From positions 124,001-188,000 of the forward strand of contig VERI01000001.1 of assembly GCA_018882785.1 (NCBI GenBank): a stretch of 64,000 bases of DNA. The letters run 5' to 3'. The stretch is from Burkholderiaceae bacterium. GTDB taxonomy: Bacteria > Pseudomonadota > Gammaproteobacteria > Burkholderiales > Burkholderiaceae_A. The notes beneath the pieces are model-generated. The model did not search any database, was not told the origin of the DNA, and saw only the letters and a list, made by a program, of their open reading frames with translations. Made by a program: the position numbers and the translations under genes. Numbering within the stretch: the stretch's first letter is position 1; each line of letters opens with the position of its first letter. Positions 9,194-17,491 of this stretch are shown in pieces.

Positions 9194-9703
9194 CTACCCG
9201 CGACGAAAGCTTCCACTTTTTCCACCGTGTTTTTCCAACAATTGGATGTCGGTCATGGTCATGGCGCGGTCGACGGCCTTGCACATGTCATAGATCGTCA
9301 GTAGGCCAATCTGTACTGCGGTGAGTGCTTCCATTTCGACTCCCGTCTTGCCAGTAACTTCGACGGTGGCGGTGCATTGCACTGCTGCCTGCGCCGATGC
9401 GCCACCCGATGCGTCGGGCTTAGCCAGGTCGATCAATTCGAAATCTACCGCCACCCGGGAGAGCATGAGTGGATGGCAAAGCGGAATGAGATCGGCAGTC
9501 TTCTTGGCAGCCTGGATCGCCGCGATGCGGGCAATGCCGATGACATCCCCTTTTTTGGCGTCTCCCTGACGAATCCGCCGAAGGGTCTCGGGCTGCATGA
9601 GAATTTTTCCACTGGCGATAGCGACCCGCTGGGAGTCGGGTTTTTCTCCGACATCCACCATGTGGGCCTGACCGGCGGAATCAAAATGAGTGAATTGGGT
9701 CAT
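9194..9703 (-). CDS. moaC: Cyclic pyranopterin monophosphate synthase MoaC
   Basis: Converts 3',8-cyclo-7,8-dihydro-GTP to cyclic pyranopterin monophosphate in molybdenum cofactor synthesis. From ATG 9703 it has 169 residues, the usual size. The signatures [19 protein letters not shown] and YDMCKAVDR are present. A longer frame starts at 9730, but that would run into bepA and adds nine residues before family homology begins. It is the first gene of a four-gene minus-strand run. No other Mo-cofactor gene lies in the window. Confidence 0.95.
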   Translation of the reverse strand: MTQFTHFDSAGQAHMVDVGEKPDSQRVAIASGKILMQPETLRRIRQGDAKKGDVIGIARIAAIQAAKKTADLIPLCHPLMLSRVAVDFELIDLAKPDASGGASAQAAVQCTATVEVTGKTGVEMEALTAVQIGLLTIYDMCKAVDRAMTMTDIQLLEKHGGKSGSFRRG

Positions 9704-9722
9704 AAACCCTATGATAGAGCGT
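9704..9722. promoter_or_regulatory. Shared symmetrical -10 element between divergent moaC and bepA
   Basis: Only 19 bases separate the two ATGs. TATGAT at 9710-9715 precedes bepA ATG 9723 by seven bases. On the other strand TATCAT (9716-9711) precedes moaC ATG 9703 by seven bases. One symmetrical core (TATGATA) thus supplies a -10 hexamer to both genes. Neither ATG has a Shine-Dalgarno, and initiation about seven bases after each -10 would give leaderless mRNAs. No good -35 box is visible on either side. Confidence 0.5.
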
Positions 9723-11309
9723 ATGACCAAGTCAGGAGCCCTTGTCGCACGCCGGTTGTTGGCTGGCTGTCTTGTGCTGAGCCTGATGGCCGGGCCAGAC
9801 CATGCCTTTGCGCAGAGCCGTCCGCGGGGCGTGGATCACTTGCCTGCGTTGGGCGAGGCATCGGTCGATGAACTGAGTCCCGCTGCAGAGCAGCGTCTTG
9901 GCGATCAGATTTTCCAGGAGCTGCTGCGTATTGGTGCGGTTCACGACGATCCAGAGGCCACGGATTTCATTGCACGGCAGTCCGATCGACTACTCATCGC
10001 CTCGCGTCGGCTGGGCCACAGCAGTGAGGATCGGCCATTTCGTTTTTTTCTGGTTCGAGATGTAACCATCAATGCCTTTGCGATGCCGGGTGGATATATC
10101 GGTGTGCATACCGGTTTAATTACGGCTTCTGATCGTGAGGCGGAAGTGATGTCCGTTGTGGCCCACGAGATTGGCCACGTGACCCAGCGTCATATTGCCC
10201 GCATGTTCAGTCAGCAGCGCCAGGGGTCCGCAGTGATGGTAGCGGCAGCTGTACTTGCGGCCTTGGCGGTCCGCTCAAGTCCGGATGCGGCGATGGGGGT
10301 ATTGTCTCTGGGCCAGACAGTGGCACTGCGCGAGCAGCTTGCATTTTCTCGTGACGCCGAACGCGAGGCAGACCGAGTCGGACTCCAGATCCTTGCCGAA
10401 TCTGGGTTTGATCCAAAGGCGATGTCGTCGATGTTTGAGCGACTGATTCAGTCTGGCCGGCTCTACGACAATAATGCGCCGGCCTATCTGCGCACCCACC
10501 CCCTCACGACAGACCGAATCGCAGATATCCAGTCTCGACTGCAGAACGAGCCTGGGCTGGGTCTGGCGGCTGATCCGGAAAATAGCCTGGAGTTTGACTG
10601 GCTTCGAGCCAAGCTCACGGCCCTTGCGGATACCCGAGTCGATGGCCTGCGGGTGATTCGACAGCGCTTTTTAGCGCAATTGAAAGATCCGAAAATTTTT
10701 ACTGCCCAACGTCAGTCTGCGATTCATCATGGACTGGCCTGGACCGCTCTGCAGCAGCGTGAGTTTTCGACCGCGTTGGAGCATCAACGACAGGCTGCGC
10801 AGCTCATTCGTGGTCATCGCGCTGAATCGTCTGCAGCCGCCTTGCTGGACCATCTTCATCTGCAGATCCTGCTGGCATCTGCCGAGAATGCTGAACAGAA
10901 AAAGGAGCTCGATCGGTTCGCAGTTCAGGCCGTAGTCCGTCATCGCGATTCCCGGGCGGTGATCCGATCGGCCATTCTTGCGCGGCTCTCGGCAGATGGA
11001 GCCGCTGATGAGGTGGCTGCCCTCGCCAGGGCCGCTGCCCAGCAGTGGCCAGGCGACCCACAGATCTGGGCCTTACTGGCAAGGGCGGAGAGCGCCAGAG
11101 GCCGCCGAGCTGCCCAGCACGCCGCCTTGGCGGAGCGTTACGCCCTGGCCGGCGCGCTTGCGGCGGCCATTGAGCAGCTCACACTGGCCCGCAGTGCGGG
11201 AGATGCGGACTTTGTCACCTTATCGCGCATTGACGCCCGGCTGACATCGATGCGCGCATTGCTGCGTCGAGAGCAGATTGAACGGCAGCAGTCAGGCGGA
11301 AAAAATTAG
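9723..11309 (+). CDS. bepA: M48 family periplasmic metalloprotease, BepA/YfgC-like, with TPR-like C-terminus
   Basis: Zinc metalloprotease and chaperone for outer-membrane protein quality control (for example LptD assembly). From ATG 9723 it has 528 residues: signal peptide 1-30 ending AFAQ, M48 domain with HEIGH at 148-152 and the downstream DAEREAD that supplies the third zinc ligand, then a helical TPR-like half. The LAGC inside the signal peptide looks like a lipobox, but the hydrophobic core continues after it, so cleavage by signal peptidase I is more likely. ATG 9711 is an alternative start. It ends overlapping the waaF stop. Confidence 0.9.
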   Translation: MTKSGALVARRLLAGCLVLSLMAGPDHAFAQSRPRGVDHLPALGEASVDELSPAAEQRLGDQIFQELLRIGAVHDDPEATDFIARQSDRLLIASRRLGHSSEDRPFRFFLVRDVTINAFAMPGGYIGVHTGLITASDREAEVMSVVAHEIGHVTQRHIARMFSQQRQGSAVMVAAAVLAALAVRSSPDAAMGVLSLGQTVALREQLAFSRDAEREADRVGLQILAESGFDPKAMSSMFERLIQSGRLYDNNAPAYLRTHPLTTDRIADIQSRLQNEPGLGLAADPENSLEFDWLRAKLTALADTRVDGLRVIRQRFLAQLKDPKIFTAQRQSAIHHGLAWTALQQREFSTALEHQRQAAQLIRGHRAESSAAALLDHLHLQILLASAENAEQKKELDRFAVQAVVRHRDSRAVIRSAILARLSADGAADEVAALARAAAQQWPGDPQIWALLARAESARGRRAAQHAALAERYALAGALAAAIEQLTLARSAGDADFVTLSRIDARLTSMRALLRREQIERQQSGGKN

Positions 11310-12397
11310 TCGCCCTGCCGCATCGGAAACAGGCGTATGACCGCGTCAGGTGCGATACCGGTAAGACAGGCGGTGGTTCCAAGCGGGCAGGTCCGAGAAA
11401 AGCAAGGACTGCAGGCAAGCTGCAGGCTGATGATCGTGGCTTTCGGAGAATGTGCAGGTGTATGGCCAGGGTCGGTGGATCCAAAAAGCGCGACCACCGG
11501 CACATCAAAGGCGGCTGCAGCATGCATGAGCCCCGAGTCGTTGCTGATCACCAGTGATGAGTGGGCGATCCATCCGAATGCCTGCAACAGACTGGTCTGG
11601 CCGGCAAGATTTTCAACACGATCGGATTCCTGGCCCGCATGATCGGCCCTGAGTAAAGACTGCGCCTGCGCAAGAATGGACTCCCCCAGCAGGCGCTCCT
11701 TGGGGCCGCCAAGAATCGTGACGACATGGCCAGGACCCTGTCGCACCCATGCTGCAGCAACCTGGGCGAAGTGCTCGGCCGGCCATTGCTTGGCAGGACC
11801 GTATTCAGCGCCGGGGCAGAGCACCAGTCGCGGACCTGCTGCGGCGGGTGTTGATACTGCCTTCGGCAGAACCATCTTCGGACGGTGAAGGCCCATTGCA
11901 TCGATTGCTTCAACGGCCTTCGGAGACTCCGCAAGCTGGAGGTAGTGGGCCAGCATCGACGGCCGGTGTGATCGGCTGCCCACGTCCGAACGGGGAGGGT
12001 GCGATGTCGTTACAGGCGGATGCCGCCGATCGTTAATCAACAGATAGCGTGACTCGCCAATCATGCCTCTGCGGATCGGGATTCTCGCCAGCCATGGAAT
12101 CAATGCAGACTTCAGCGAATTGGGCAGCACGATCGCGATGTCGTAACGGCTGCGCAGGCCAAGGGCAATCGATCGGCGTAGTCCCCATTGCAGTCTGCCA
12201 TGACTAAATGGCACCTCTTGGACTGCCCGGACCGATGGGCTGCATCGATAAACGGCAGCAACTGCGGGCACTGCGAGAACGTCGATTTCAGAATAGTGTG
12301 GATGCAGCTCTTCGATCAGCGGCAACGATAGCACCGCATCTCCGACCCACTGCGGGGCGACGATCAGGGCCGTGGGTTGTTTAGTGGCCGTGGACAA
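11306..12397 (-). CDS. waaF: ADP-heptose:LPS heptosyltransferase II, glycosyltransferase family 9
   Basis: Adds the second heptose to the lipopolysaccharide inner core. The GT9 signatures ALIVAPQWVGDAVLSLPLI at the N-terminus, CPGAEYGPAKQWP and ISNDSGLMHAAAAFDVP are clear. The start is uncertain. The first ATG in frame (12466) would overlap the zinc-finger gene by 86 bases, so I chose TTG 12397, which gives 363 residues, overlaps that gene by 17 bases and sits just before the family homology. No good Shine-Dalgarno supports either. The neighbouring zinc-finger gene and ilvE lie upstream on the same strand. Confidence 0.85.
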   Translation of the reverse strand: MSTATKQPTALIVAPQWVGDAVLSLPLIEELHPHYSEIDVLAVPAVAAVYRCSPSVRAVQEVPFSHGRLQWGLRRSIALGLRSRYDIAIVLPNSLKSALIPWLARIPIRRGMIGESRYLLINDRRHPPVTTSHPPRSDVGSRSHRPSMLAHYLQLAESPKAVEAIDAMGLHRPKMVLPKAVSTPAAAGPRLVLCPGAEYGPAKQWPAEHFAQVAAAWVRQGPGHVVTILGGPKERLLGESILAQAQSLLRADHAGQESDRVENLAGQTSLLQAFGWIAHSSLVISNDSGLMHAAAAFDVPVVALFGSTDPGHTPAHSPKATIISLQLACSPCFSRTCPLGTTACLTGIAPDAVIRLFPMRQGD

Positions 12398-12590
12398 CCG
12401 TGCCGGGCTCGAGCTGATACTCGGTGCCGCAGTAGGGACAGCGGGCTTTGCCCTCGTGTGTGACATCGAGAAATACTCGGGGATGATGATTCCACAACGG
12501 CATTTTTGGATTCGGACAAAAGGCAGGCAGATCGCCTGCCTTTAGCTGAACGACTGCGACGGAGCCTTGGGGATGAGAGTCTGATGGCAT
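12381..12590 (-). CDS. Zinc-finger domain protein (zf-CHCC, NDUFS6-like)
   Basis: Small 69-residue protein with a single zinc-binding domain: CPNPKMPLWNHHPRVFLDV followed by CPYCGTEY, giving one Cys, one His and a CxxC pair. Proteins of this family are widespread in betaproteobacteria next to ilvE and waaF; the domain is related to the mitochondrial complex I subunit NDUFS6, but a molecular role in bacteria is not established. ATG 12590 has a GAGAAG Shine-Dalgarno; an upstream TTG at 12608 is less likely. It lies 18 bases after ilvE. Confidence 0.88.
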   Translation of the reverse strand: MPSDSHPQGSVAVVQLKAGDLPAFCPNPKMPLWNHHPRVFLDVTHEGKARCPYCGTEYQLEPGTVVHGH

Positions 12591-12608
12591 AGCGCTTCTC
12601 GCCGACAA

Positions 12609-13529
12609 TTAAATTGGGTGGACCCAGTGGGCATAACGGGCCGCCTTTCCAGCGACTACATCAAAAAATACGTCCTGAAGCTGTTTGGTGATCGGCCCGC
12701 GCGATCCGTTGCCAATCGAACGGTCATCGAGCTCGCGGATCGGCGTAATTTCGGCTGCCGTACCGGTGAAAAACGCCTCGTCAGCACAATACATTTCATC
12801 GCGTGTGATTCGTTTCTCAATCACCTCAATGCCGAGATCACGGGCGATGGTCATGACGGCATCCCGGGTGATACCGTCTAGGCAAGAGGCAAGATCCGGC
12901 GTGTAGAGACGGCCTTGTTTGACGATAAAGACATTCTCGCCCGAGCCCTCGGAGACATAGCCTTCGGTGTCGAGCAGCAGGGCTTCATCGTAGCCATGGG
13001 CTCCGACCTCTTGATTGGCGAGGATCGAGTTAATGTAATAACCGCTTGCCTTGGCCCGCACCAGTGATACGTTGACGTGGTGGCGAGAGAACGACGAGGT
13101 TTTGACCCGGATGCCTTTGGTGATGCCTTCCTCGCCCAGATAGGCGCCCCAGGGCCAGGCCGATACCGAGACATGAATCTTGTTATCGCGGGCTGCGATG
13201 CCAAGTTTTTCTGAGCCGACCCAGATGATCGGTCGGATGTAACAAGATTCCAGCGCATTACGTTTCACAACTTCTTTCTGAACCTGCTCGAGCGTTGCAG
13301 CATCAAAGGGCACTTTCATTTGAAAGATCTTTGCAGAATTCATCAGCCGCTGGGTGTGCTCTTTGAGACGGAAAATTCCTGAGCCAGACGATGTCTTGTA
13401 GGCGCGCACGCCTTCAAAGACTGCCATTCCATAGTGAAGAGAGTGGGTGAGCACATGAATCTTGGCGTCTCGCCAGGGCACAAACTGCCCGTCCATCCAG
13501 ATCCAGCCATCACGATCGGCCATCGACAT
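12609..13529 (-). CDS. ilvE: Branched-chain amino acid aminotransferase
   Basis: PLP enzyme that makes valine, leucine and isoleucine from their 2-oxo acids with glutamate. It is a fold type IV aminotransferase of 306 residues. Lys160 in LVRAKASGYYINS is the PLP lysine, and GSGENVFIV and GITRDAVMTIA are family motifs. AGGGG lies shortly before ATG 13529. It is transcribed divergently from azlCD, a branched-chain amino acid exporter, so synthesis and export face each other across 66 bases that contain an inverted repeat. Confidence 0.95.
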   Translation of the reverse strand: MSMADRDGWIWMDGQFVPWRDAKIHVLTHSLHYGMAVFEGVRAYKTSSGSGIFRLKEHTQRLMNSAKIFQMKVPFDAATLEQVQKEVVKRNALESCYIRPIIWVGSEKLGIAARDNKIHVSVSAWPWGAYLGEEGITKGIRVKTSSFSRHHVNVSLVRAKASGYYINSILANQEVGAHGYDEALLLDTEGYVSEGSGENVFIVKQGRLYTPDLASCLDGITRDAVMTIARDLGIEVIEKRITRDEMYCADEAFFTGTAAEITPIRELDDRSIGNGSRGPITKQLQDVFFDVVAGKAARYAHWVHPI

Positions 13530-13554
13530 GTCTTGCCCCTGTCAGAAAAGTGTA

Positions 13555-13573
13555 GTCCGTCATTTTAACGGAC
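13555..13573. promoter_or_regulatory. Inverted repeat between ilvE and azlC
   Basis: GTCCGT-CATTTTA-ACGGAC is a perfect 6-bp inverted repeat with an AT-rich 7-base centre, in the middle of the divergent ilvE/azlC spacer. It could be an operator for a regulator of branched-chain amino acids, such as an Lrp/AsnC-type protein, or a short hairpin. No regulator gene is adjacent. Confidence 0.35.
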
Positions 13574-13582
13574 CTGCACCAC

Positions 13583-13588
13583 TACAAT
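13583..13588 (+). promoter_or_regulatory. -10 box of azlC, leaderless arrangement
   Basis: TACAAT lies seven bases before ATG 13596. There is no Shine-Dalgarno in the gap and no recognisable -35 at the right distance. Transcription would start at or next to the ATG. Confidence 0.45.
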
Positions 13589-13595
13589 CCACGCC

Positions 13596-14360
13596 ATGAC
13601 CGTGCGAAGACCGCTCCGATATTGGCTGACTGATCCCGCTGTGGTCATGGGATTTCGTGACATGGTCCCGGCCACGATTGCAATGGTGGCCTGGGGCATG
13701 GTGACCGGAGTGGCCATGGTGCAGTCAGGCCTGTCGACCTGGCAGGCCTTGGGCATGACACTCATGGTCTATGCAGGCAGCGCGCAGCTCACCAGTCTGC
13801 CCTTATTTGCTGCCGCGGCGCCACTGCCCATTATCTGGGCCAGTGCGTTGATTGTGAATCTTCGGTTTGTGCTCTATGGCGTGGCCGTGAGGCCTTTTTT
13901 TCGGCAGTTCTCCTGGCCGCGACGGCTGCTGTATGGGTTTGGCAATGTAGATGTGCTGACCGGTGACTTTCTGCGCCGATTTGATCCGGCCCGGCTCGAT
14001 CAGCCTGCCTTACTGACGGAGGACACAGGGGGATTTCTTCAGCGGGCGATTGCCTACTTTGAGGCGGCGGCGCTCACGATCTGGTCGGTCTGGACGGCCA
14101 GTTCGATTGCAGGAATTCTGCTGGCCCAGTGGATCCCTGCATCCTGGGGTTTGGATTTTGTGGGCACGCTGGCATTGATCGCTTTGCTCATGCCGATGAT
14201 GACCAGCCGGGCTGAGTTCATCTGTGTCGTTGTCGCCGGCATCACGGCGGTGCTGTGTGCATGGATGCCGCTGAAGCTCGGCATTCTGGTGGCCATGATT
14301 GCCGGCGTGGCAGCGGCGATGATGAAACCGTTGTCCGCGGAGGAGCAGGACAGTGAGTGA
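13596..14360 (+). CDS. azlC: AzlC family branched-chain amino acid exporter, large subunit
   Basis: Inner-membrane protein of 254 residues, the large subunit of the AzlCD (BrnFE-like) exporter for leucine, isoleucine and valine. It has several hydrophobic helices and the family block MVPATIAMVAWGMVTGVAM, followed by VYAGSAQLTSLPL. It is divergent from ilvE, which supports a role with branched-chain amino acids. The last eight bases overlap azlD. Confidence 0.9.
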   Translation: MTVRRPLRYWLTDPAVVMGFRDMVPATIAMVAWGMVTGVAMVQSGLSTWQALGMTLMVYAGSAQLTSLPLFAAAAPLPIIWASALIVNLRFVLYGVAVRPFFRQFSWPRRLLYGFGNVDVLTGDFLRRFDPARLDQPALLTEDTGGFLQRAIAYFEAAALTIWSVWTASSIAGILLAQWIPASWGLDFVGTLALIALLMPMMTSRAEFICVVVAGITAVLCAWMPLKLGILVAMIAGVAAAMMKPLSAEEQDSE

Positions 14361-14676
14361 TGCCATGATCTGGATTGGACTTGTTGGCATGATGGCCATG
14401 ACCCTGCTGACACGTTCTGGAATCGTCGTCTGGCCTGGCCCGATTCGCCTGCCGTTACGTCTTCAGCGGGCCCTGCGGTTTGCGCCGATGGCAGCGATTG
14501 CTGCCGTGATCGTGCCCAGCGTGGTGTGGACGCCAGAGGCCACGTTCGTAAGCCTTTCGGATCCCCGGCTCATTTCTGCATTGGCCTGTATCTTGGGCTG
14601 GTGGCACTCACGTCAAATGTCGGTCTGCCTCAGCGTGGGTATCGTGGTCTATGCCGTTGCAATGCTCATGCGGTAG
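14353..14676 (+). CDS. azlD: AzlD family branched-chain amino acid exporter, small subunit
   Basis: Small membrane protein of 107 residues with about four hydrophobic helices, partner of AzlC. The start is GTG 14353, preceded by AGGAGCAGG inside the azlC end; an ATG four codons later (14365) is an alternative. The eight-base overlap with azlC implies coupled translation and equal subunit supply. It converges with glnE across ten bases. Confidence 0.85.
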   Translation: MSDAMIWIGLVGMMAMTLLTRSGIVVWPGPIRLPLRLQRALRFAPMAAIAAVIVPSVVWTPEATFVSLSDPRLISALACILGWWHSRQMSVCLSVGIVVYAVAMLMR

Positions 14677-14686
14677 GCCGCAATCG

Positions 14687-17422
14687 TTAGGGCTTGCTGC
14701 CCGTGGCAGATGACGGATGCAGGTCTTGCAGGGGGCGGATGACCGTGGGCGCCTCCTGAAAGACCTCGTCCCAGAGTTGCGACACCGCAGCCCGTTGGCC
14801 ACGGAATTCCTCGGGATCAATACGCGCAGAGCTCGCACCGGCCAGCCGCTCGGCATGCTGCCGCTTTCGATAATCCCGATAGGCGTCACCGACCTGCTGG
14901 GCAAGCGATGTCTGTATCAGGCCGAGCTCTCCTGCGATGCGCAGCAGCGCAATATTGCCCAGGTTTCCGGTGAGCTGCGCGTGCGCATGGCTGTACCGGA
15001 GCACCAGTGTCTGAACGATGAACTCAATATCGACCATGCCACCACGATCATGTTTGATATCGAACTGGGTGGTGGCATTTGGATGTCCATCATGCATCTT
15101 CTGCCGCATGGCCAAGACCTCTTCGAGCAGTGGTCCTGTCGGCCGTTGCAGGCGTAACAGCCGCTGTCGTTCAGCCTCAAATGCCCGTCCAATCTCAGGA
15201 TCGCCTGCGCAAAAACGGGCGCGGGTCAGGGCCTGATGTTCCCATATCCAGGCATGCTGACTTTGATATTCAATGAATCCTTCCAGCGCGGTCACCAGCA
15301 GGCCCGCGTTGCCATTCGGGCGTAGCCGCAGGTCGATGTCAAACAATGAACCTGCTGCAGTTGCAGTCGACAGCCAGACGTTGACCCGCTGAGCATAGCG
15401 GGCATAGATCTCTCCTGCCGACTCATGCGGGTCATCGTAAAGAAAAATCAAATCAAGGTCTGATGCATAGCCCAGCTCTTTGCCACCGAGCCGGCCGTAG
15501 GCAATTACAGCGAACTTTGGCTGCTCGCGGTGGCGTTTGTTCAGCGTCGGCCAGACAGCCTCTAAGGTCACCTGCAGCACGCTATCGGCCATTGCCGATA
15601 ACTGGTCGGATAGTGTCTCGACGCTCCAGCGGCCATCAAGATCCTGAATCAAGAGTCTGAACATGGCAGCGTGATGCGTTTCGCGCAGCGCATCCATTTG
15701 CTGCTCAATATCTGGCACGCCGTTGTATACCCCCTCGGCTACCCGTGTGCGCAGTTCATGTAAAAAGGCGGCCTGATCCGGCGCCCCCTCGATGGCCCGC
15801 GCATCTAAGAGCTCATCCAGCACGATCGGGTGTTGACGCAGATACTCCGCCGCCCAGGCCGAGGCACTGACCAGCTGGGCGACTCTGAAGAATGCGCCTG
15901 GATATTCATCGAAGAGGGCCAGATAGGAAGACCGTCGGCCAATGGTATCGAGCAGCTGTTGCAGCCGTGTGAGTGTCTGATCCGGATTCGGAGTGTCGGC
16001 CGCAATCTGCGCGGCCTTTCCGCGCAGACGATCCAGGCGCGATTCGGTGGGCTTGCCCTCTGCAGGTTCTGACGTGCCGCCTGTCTCGGTAGAAAAGAGC
16101 CGCTCAAATGATTCGCGTACCCGGCCTTGGATCTGGTCCAGGGCGGTTAGAAATGATGCGGCCGATGTGTGCCCCATGACAGTGGCAAGGTGTTCAATCA
16201 CATCAAGTTTGCCTGGCATGACATGGGTCTGTGCGTCTTCAAGGTATTGCAGTCGGTGCTCAAGGCATCGCCAGAAACGGTAGGCATCCAGCAGCATCTC
16301 GACTTCTGACTGTTCAAGGCGATTGGATTGAACCAGATAGCGAAGGACCTCGCGCGTGCCGCGTGAGCGCAGTGGCTCCTCTTTGCCTCCTCGGATGAGC
16401 TGAAAGAGCTGTGCGATGAACTCAATTTCACGAATACCTCCTGGTCCGAGCTTTACATCGACCGGGGCATGTTCGCCCGCCATATGGGATTCCCGGCTCA
16501 ATTGCCGACGCTGCGCCTCCTCTCGGATCTGGCCGTGCAGCTCCCGCAGTGCCGCCATGACATTGAAATCAAGGTAGCGACGAAAGACAAATGGGCGGAC
16601 AACATCATGGAGTCCATCGATGGCATGACGAAAACCTTCCTCGGACTGCGCATGGGGGCCATTGACCACCCTGGCCTTGATCCACGCGTAACGTTCCCAC
16701 TCTCGGCCCTGAACGATGAAATACTGCTCCAGCATGCTCAGGCTAACGGCCAGTGGGCCCGCATCACCGTTTGGACGCAGCCGAAGATCGACGCGAAACA
16801 CAATTCCATCGGCGGTCATTTCTCCGAGCAGGGCGGCAATGCGCCGGCCTACTTTGATAAAGAATGTTGCGGCGTCGATGGATCGGCTATTGGGTGTGGA
16901 TGCATCGGTTTCACCATCTTCGGGATAGACATAGATCAGGTCCACATCCGAGGAGGCATTCAGTTCTCGGCCGCCGAGCTTTCCCATGCCGATGATCATC
17001 ATGTCTTGGGGCTGACCATTGGGATCGCGGGGGTTGCCATGTTGGGCGATGGCCGCAGTCATTGCGGTGGTGTAGGCCGCATGAATGGTCAGGTCGGCCA
17101 AGGCGGTAATGGACTCGAGGGTTTCGTCCAGATCGGCCCTGCCGGAGAGGTCCCTGGCCATGATGGCCATCAGGGCGCTGTTACGAAATTGTCGTAGCGC
17201 GCTGGCGATGTCATCTTGCGAGCGGGATGCCAGCTGGTCTTTCCAAAGTGCCTGTAGATGCGCGGCGAGTGATGCCGCACTGATGGGCGCCTCTGCGGCC
17301 AGAAGCTGTCCGCGGGAGATGAGTCCGGGTAGTGTGCGTCGGGCAAACGGGGAGAAGCGCCAGGCGGCCTCATAGCCTTGGGCCTGCGTTGGCATCGATT
17401 CAATCGGGAGTGCCAGTGTCAT
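14687..17422 (-). CDS. glnE: Bifunctional glutamine synthetase adenylyltransferase/adenylyl-removing enzyme
   Basis: Adenylylates and deadenylylates glutamine synthetase in response to PII, linking nitrogen status to glutamine synthesis. The 911 residues contain two nucleotidyltransferase domains: the N-terminal removase with GMGKLGGRELNASSDVDLI (145-163) and the C-terminal transferase with YGRLGGKELGYASDLDLIF (about 640-660), each with the paired aspartates. The length is close to the usual 920-950. The gene is divergent from yhdP; the 69 bases between them show no convincing promoter for glnE. Confidence 0.95.
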   Translation of the reverse strand: MTLALPIESMPTQAQGYEAAWRFSPFARRTLPGLISRGQLLAAEAPISAASLAAHLQALWKDQLASRSQDDIASALRQFRNSALMAIMARDLSGRADLDETLESITALADLTIHAAYTTAMTAAIAQHGNPRDPNGQPQDMMIIGMGKLGGRELNASSDVDLIYVYPEDGETDASTPNSRSIDAATFFIKVGRRIAALLGEMTADGIVFRVDLRLRPNGDAGPLAVSLSMLEQYFIVQGREWERYAWIKARVVNGPHAQSEEGFRHAIDGLHDVVRPFVFRRYLDFNVMAALRELHGQIREEAQRRQLSRESHMAGEHAPVDVKLGPGGIREIEFIAQLFQLIRGGKEEPLRSRGTREVLRYLVQSNRLEQSEVEMLLDAYRFWRCLEHRLQYLEDAQTHVMPGKLDVIEHLATVMGHTSAASFLTALDQIQGRVRESFERLFSTETGGTSEPAEGKPTESRLDRLRGKAAQIAADTPNPDQTLTRLQQLLDTIGRRSSYLALFDEYPGAFFRVAQLVSASAWAAEYLRQHPIVLDELLDARAIEGAPDQAAFLHELRTRVAEGVYNGVPDIEQQMDALRETHHAAMFRLLIQDLDGRWSVETLSDQLSAMADSVLQVTLEAVWPTLNKRHREQPKFAVIAYGRLGGKELGYASDLDLIFLYDDPHESAGEIYARYAQRVNVWLSTATAAGSLFDIDLRLRPNGNAGLLVTALEGFIEYQSQHAWIWEHQALTRARFCAGDPEIGRAFEAERQRLLRLQRPTGPLLEEVLAMRQKMHDGHPNATTQFDIKHDRGGMVDIEFIVQTLVLRYSHAHAQLTGNLGNIALLRIAGELGLIQTSLAQQVGDAYRDYRKRQHAERLAGASSARIDPEEFRGQRAAVSQLWDEVFQEAPTVIRPLQDLHPSSATGSKP

Positions 17423-17491
17423 TTTGAGAAAGTCCGTTCTGACGCATCGGGCGGGGTGAGAAGCGGGAGGTCCTGTGCAAGAATCCCGATC

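Noticed and set aside
9762-9773. Lipobox (LAGC) making BepA a lipoprotein
   Set aside because: The Cys is in the middle of the hydrophobic signal core, and a better signal peptidase I site (AFAQ) follows.
16469-17197. A 242-codon plus-strand frame opposite glnE
   Set aside because: Antisense shadow of the glnE N-terminal domain.
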